From assembly GCA_964538565.1 (NCBI GenBank), contig CAZIGW010000199.1, forward strand, positions 5,740 to 69,739: a stretch of 64,000 nt of DNA, read 5' to 3'. The DNA comes from CAYVBN01 sp964538565 (GTDB lineage Bacteria; Pseudomonadota; Alphaproteobacteria; Rhizobiales; Xanthobacteraceae). The notes under the pieces are model-generated. The model saw only the letters and a list, made by a program, of their open reading frames with translations, was not told the origin of the DNA and did not search any database. Every line of letters starts with the position of its first letter. The first letter of the stretch is position 1. A program made the translations under genes and the position numbers. Positions 60,556 to 64,000 of this stretch are shown in pieces.

Positions 60556-61074
60556 ATGGCCTTTTCCGTTCCGCGTACCCTCGGCGCCGCGCTCTGTGCG
60601 ACGACCATCCTTCTTGGTTCTCCTTCCGCGTTTTCCCAGTCGCAGGGCGGCGACGCCAAGCCGGCGGAACAGAAGGCCGGGCAGCCGGCCGACGCAAGCA
60701 AGGGCGGCAAGGCCGACCTGTCCAGCCGACCCGTCGACGAGATCGCCGAGGCGGCGCGCGTCCTGTCCGGCCCGGCGGCCAATCCCGAGTGCGTCTGGCT
60801 CGGCCGCCGCGTGGTGACACTGCTGTGGCGGGACGATCTCGACACCGCCTTCCGGCACCTCGATCTCTACGATCGCTTCGGCTGCCCCGGCGCGCACATC
60901 CAGGCGACGTTCCGCTGCGTGGTGCGGCAAGGAAATATTGATCCTAAGACGCCCGAGACGCTGAATGCCCGCGTGCATTCATGTTGGATCAACCCTTCTC
61001 TGCAACCATCCGCCTCGGCCGCTCCCGCGGCCCCGACCGCGCAAGCGGGACAGCCGGGAACCAATCCCAAATAG
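60556..61074 (+). CDS. Small secreted protein of the beta-glucan locus
   Basis: 172 residues. A signal peptide (LGAALCATTILLGSPSAFS-Q) is followed by a Lys/Gly/Ala-rich linker to about residue 50. The folded core (PVDEIAEAARVLSGPAANPECVWLGRRVVTLLWRDDLDTAFRHLDLYDRFGCPG, then IQATFRCVVRQG and NARVHSCWINP) has four or five Cys, suggesting disulfides. The tail is Ala/Pro/Gln-rich. I recognise it as the small protein encoded with beta-(1,3)/(1,6)-glucan genes in Bradyrhizobium; its role is not known in detail. It lies 207 bp before the NdvB-like gene on the same strand, and the ribosome-binding site is weak. Confidence 0.7.
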   Translation: MAFSVPRTLGAALCATTILLGSPSAFSQSQGGDAKPAEQKAGQPADASKGGKADLSSRPVDEIAEAARVLSGPAANPECVWLGRRVVTLLWRDDLDTAFRHLDLYDRFGCPGAHIQATFRCVVRQGNIDPKTPETLNARVHSCWINPSLQPSASAAPAAPTAQAGQPGTNPK

Positions 61075-61222
61075 CCACGTTGAGGAGGGGGTGACGGAAA
61101 GGGGCGCCATGCCCAAATATCTCTGCAACGCAGGGCTTGGTTGCCCTTAAATCGCCATGTCGTGCCGCTACTTGAGGCTTTGCCTTCCGCTGAGGTACGC
61201 TAGATCGCAGCGATTGCCTTGG

Positions 61223-61245
61223 TCGAGCCTAGGGGACAGGCTCGA
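61223..61245 (+). other. Hairpin in the ndvB-like 5' leader
   Basis: Perfect 8 bp inverted repeat: TCGAGCCT (61223-61230), loop AGGGGAC, AGGCTCGA (61238-61245). It lies 36 nt upstream of ATG 61281. No T-run follows, so it is more likely an mRNA structure than a terminator. Confidence 0.4.
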
Positions 61246-61280
61246 GCCCACGCTTCTCCGCCCCATACGGTAAAGATTCC

Positions 61281-63980
61281 ATGCGCTCCGTCGCTGCCGT
61301 CGTCGCGCTCGTTGCGTGCGTGCACGCCGGGTTGTGGGCTCTGGCGCGTCCACAGGCCACAGCACCCGATGTTCAGGGTCCGCTTGCCTCCGTCTCCTAC
61401 GCTCCGTTCGAAGGTTCGGCTCATCCGGACAGCGGCGGCGACCGTCCGACCGTCGCGCAGATCCGCTCCGACCTCAAGACGATCGCTCCCTACACGCGCG
61501 CGATCCGCACCTATTCGTCGACCGGCGGCGTCGAGCTCGTGCCTCCGGTGGCGGAAGAGTTCGGCCTGAAGGTCACCGTAGGCGCCTGGCTCGACAAGGA
61601 CGAGAAGCGCAACCAGCGTGAGCTGCGCGCCGCCGTCGATCTCGCCCGGCGGTATCACAACGTCGACGGCATCGTGGTTGGCAACGAGACGATCTACCGC
61701 AGCGACCTGAAGGTCGAAGACCTCATCAAGACCATCCAGCAGGTCAAGCGCGAGGTGAACGGCGCGGTGCCGGTCACCACCGGTGAAATCTGGAGCGAAT
61801 GGCTCAAGCATCCCGAGCTCGTTTCCTCGGTCGACTTCATCGCCGCGCACGTGCTGCCGTACTGGGAAGGCGTCCCGCCGCAGAACGCGGTCAACCAGGC
61901 GATCGTGATCTACAACAAGCTGCGCCAGGCCTATCCGGGCAAGCGCATCGTCATCGCCGAGTTCGGCTGGCCGAGCGCCGGATACAACCGCCAGGCGGCC
62001 GATCCGGGCCGTGTCGAGCAGGCGGTTGTGGTGCGCGACTTCATCGCCCGCGCCGAGGCGCTCGGCATCGACTACAACATCATCGAAGCCTTCGACCAGC
62101 CGTGGAAGGTGTTCGAAGGGAGCGTCGGTTCGTACTGGGGCCTGTTCGACGCCTCGCGCCAGCCCAAGTTCCCGCTCACTGGTCCGATTTCCGATCCCGA
62201 CCACTGGACGATCGCCGCCATCGCGCTGCTGATCGGATGCCTGCTGTCGCTGCCGATCCTGGCGATGGGCGGCGCCACCGCCGGCCAGGCATTCATGCTC
62301 GCCGCCGCCACCCAGGCGGTCGGCGCCTGGGCCGCGACGGTCTTCGCCTACTGGAGCGGCCACTACTTCGTGTTCGGCTCGGCGTTCGCGCTCGGCCTCG
62401 GCGTGACCCTGCTGGTACCCTTGGTGCTGATCGCGCTCTCGCGCATCGAGGAGATCGCCGCGATCGCATTCGGCCGCAAGCCGTATCGCCTGCTGCAGGC
62501 CCCGCTCTCCGCTCCCCGCGGGTTCGCCCCCAAGGTATCGATCCACATCCCGGCCCACATGGAGCCGCCGGAGATGCTCAAGGCCACGCTCGACGCGGTG
62601 GCGCGGCTCGAGTATCCCAACTTCGAGTGCGTGGTCGTCATCAACAACACGCCGGACGCCGCCTACTGGCGGCCGGTCGAGGAGCACTGCCGCGAGCTCG
62701 GTGAGCGCTTCAAGTTCATCAACGTCGAGAACCTGATCGGCTACAAGGCCGCCGCGTTGCGGCTTGCGCTGGCGCAGACCGCGCCCGACGCCGAGATCAT
62801 CGCGGTCATCGATGCCGACTACGTCGTCCAGCCGGATTGGCTCAAGGACCTCGTCCCCGCGTTCGCCGATCCGAAGGTCGGTCTCATCCAGGCGCCGCAG
62901 GACCATCGCGACGACCTGCGCAGCCCCCTGCACCACGCGATGAACGGCGAATATGCCGGCTTCTTCGACATCGGCATGGTCCAGCGCAACGAGACCAACT
63001 CCATCATCGTGCACGGCACCATGTGCCTGATCCGCCGCGCCGCCCTCGAAGCCGCGGGCGGCTGGTCGAGCGACACGATCTGCGAGGATACCGACCTCGG
63101 CCTGAGCATTCTGGAGAGGGGCTGGCTCGCGCACTACACCAACCGCCGCTACGGCCACGGGCTGCTGCCCGACACGTTCGAGGCCTACAAGAAGCAGCGC
63201 CATCGCTGGGCCTACGGCGGTCTGCAGATCGTGAAGAAGCACTGGCGCCGTTTCCTGCCGGGCGCGAGCATGTTGACGACCGAGCAGAAGCGCGACTTCG
63301 CGCTCGGCTGGCTGAACTGGCTGGGCGCGGAAAGCATCGGCGTCGTCGTGGCGGTGCTCAACCTGCTGTGGGTGCCGATCGTCGCCTTCGTGGGCATCGC
63401 GGTGCCCGACAAGGTGCTGACGCTGCCGATCATCGCCGCCTTCGCGGTGTCGTTCATCCATTTCGTGGCGCTCTATCGCCTGCGTGTCGGCGTTCCGTTC
63501 GGACAGGCCGTCGGCGCGATGTTCGCTGCCATGTCGATGCAATGGACGGTGGCGCGCGCGGTCGGCTTCGGCCTGATCAAGGAGCATCTGCCGTTCGTGC
63601 GCACCGCCAAGGGCGGCGGCGCGGCGCCGCGGCGGCTGACCTTCCCGGCCTTCCACGAGGCGGTGCTCGGCTCGCTGCTCGTGCTCGGCGCGGTGATCGT
63701 GATTGGGACGAATCACGAGAACGTGCGCGAGATCAACCTGTTCGGCTACGTGCTGCTGGTGCAGAGCCTGCCGTTCCTCGCCGCCGTCTGTCTCGCCTGG
63801 TTCGAAGGGTCGCGGCTCAACGACTTCGTCTTCTGGCAGCGCGTCCGCGCGAAGCTCGGCGAGCTGCCGGAGAAGCGCGCCGCCGCGGCCGCCGCGATCG
63901 CGCAGGCGCCCGCCGCCGCAGCCGCGATCGCCAATGCGCCGGCCGCCACGGCGGAGAACCGCATCGAGGCCGCGCCGTGA
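61281..63980 (+). CDS. ndvB: Beta-(1,3)-glucan synthase, GH17-GT2 fusion (NdvB-like)
   Basis: 899 residues. N-terminal signal-anchor (MRSVAAVVALVACVHAGLWAL), then a GH17-type domain with VVGNETIYR (Glu136) and IVIAEFGWPSAG (Glu227), both catalytic Glu present. After several helices (about 312-388), a processive GT2 glycosyltransferase domain begins near residue 418: VINNTPDA, VIDADYV (Asp511, Asp513), ICEDTDLG (Glu602, Asp603) and QRHRW (639-643), the motifs of cellulose/curdlan-synthase-type enzymes. More helices follow to about residue 845, ending in an Ala-rich tail. This matches NdvB of Bradyrhizobium, which makes the beta-1,3 backbone of cyclic osmoregulated periplasmic glucans from UDP-glucose. 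Identification by motif pattern and locus. Confidence 0.88.
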   Translation: MRSVAAVVALVACVHAGLWALARPQATAPDVQGPLASVSYAPFEGSAHPDSGGDRPTVAQIRSDLKTIAPYTRAIRTYSSTGGVELVPPVAEEFGLKVTVGAWLDKDEKRNQRELRAAVDLARRYHNVDGIVVGNETIYRSDLKVEDLIKTIQQVKREVNGAVPVTTGEIWSEWLKHPELVSSVDFIAAHVLPYWEGVPPQNAVNQAIVIYNKLRQAYPGKRIVIAEFGWPSAGYNRQAADPGRVEQAVVVRDFIARAEALGIDYNIIEAFDQPWKVFEGSVGSYWGLFDASRQPKFPLTGPISDPDHWTIAAIALLIGCLLSLPILAMGGATAGQAFMLAAATQAVGAWAATVFAYWSGHYFVFGSAFALGLGVTLLVPLVLIALSRIEEIAAIAFGRKPYRLLQAPLSAPRGFAPKVSIHIPAHMEPPEMLKATLDAVARLEYPNFECVVVINNTPDAAYWRPVEEHCRELGERFKFINVENLIGYKAAALRLALAQTAPDAEIIAVIDADYVVQPDWLKDLVPAFADPKVGLIQAPQDHRDDLRSPLHHAMNGEYAGFFDIGMVQRNETNSIIVHGTMCLIRRAALEAAGGWSSDTICEDTDLGLSILERGWLAHYTNRRYGHGLLPDTFEAYKKQRHRWAYGGLQIVKKHWRRFLPGASMLTTEQKRDFALGWLNWLGAESIGVVVAVLNLLWVPIVAFVGIAVPDKVLTLPIIAAFAVSFIHFVALYRLRVGVPFGQAVGAMFAAMSMQWTVARAVGFGLIKEHLPFVRTAKGGGAAPRRLTFPAFHEAVLGSLLVLGAVIVIGTNHENVREINLFGYVLLVQSLPFLAAVCLAWFEGSRLNDFVFWQRVRAKLGELPEKRAAAAAAIAQAPAAAAAIANAPAATAENRIEAAP

Positions 63981-64000
63981 TCCGGCGCGGCGCGCTCATC

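Noticed and set aside
61098..61149. Short frame after GAGGAGGGG ending in a small AGGGC/GCCCT hairpin, as a leader peptide or terminator before the NdvB-like gene
   Set aside because: The spacing to the possible GTG is too short, the stem is only five base pairs, and no T-run follows.

Overview
The window is 64 kb of high-GC DNA with evenly GC-rich third codon positions and no rRNA, tRNA, CRISPR array, transposase, integrase or phage gene that I can recognise. Gene content points to an alphaproteobacterium of the order Hyphomicrobiales (Rhizobiales), most likely the Bradyrhizobium/Rhodoplanes/Xanthobacteraceae neighbourhood. The pointers are a phosphatidylcholine synthase (Pcs), an IalB-family secreted protein, a DUF2336 protein, the mfd-sdhE-recG block, and a Bradyrhizobium-type cyclic beta-(1,3)/(1,6)-glucan locus (NdvB/NdvC-like). 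This is chromosomal sequence, part housekeeping and part accessory catabolism.

Layout. Positions 1-3162: an untranslated-looking lead-in, then a membrane-anchored ferredoxin/flavin oxidoreductase overlapping an exported ankyrin-repeat protein. Positions 3205-14691: a catabolic island around a LysR regulator. It holds a molybdenum hydroxylase large subunit, an amidohydrolase, two Bug/TctC-type periplasmic receptors, a carboxymuconolactone-decarboxylase-like protein, an SCP2-like protein, an alpha/beta hydrolase, a split ThDP enzyme and a UbiD-family decarboxylase. A perfect T-N11-A palindrome lies beside lysR, and a related site lies in the amidohydrolase/receptor divergent gap. Positions 14809-20194: an orphan hypothetical, a 1 kb gene-poor gap, and a PepSY / two-component / cytochrome b561 locus with three small exported PepSY proteins. 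Positions 20292-30768: Kelch protein, DUF2336 protein, RimO, the biotin genes bioA / bioF-bioD, a TerC protein and an FUSC-family membrane protein. Positions 30781-39659: a beta-carbonic anhydrase missing a zinc ligand, quinone oxidoreductase, Pcs with DUF1326 and DUF2182 partners, a UbiH-like monooxygenase, an AEC carrier, a malyl-CoA-lyase-like enzyme and HspQ. Positions 39810-46476: IalB, an orphan oligopeptide-type binding protein, a degenerate adenylate-forming protein, a degenerate GGDEF protein and a DsbA/FrnE-like gene broken by one extra C in its active-site codons. Positions 46636-57129: mfd-sdhE, recG, DUF502, glmS and glmU. Positions 57289-63980: two unknown envelope genes and the glucan locus.

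The observations I rate highest are the unassigned LysR-linked catabolic island, the zinc-ligand loss in the carbonic anhydrase, the frameshift exactly at the CxxC motif of the DsbA-like gene, the degenerate AMP-binding/GGDEF pair, and a roughly 95 bp dispersed repeat present in two diverged copies 18.7 kb apart. Functions are inferred from motifs read by eye; no database search was possible.
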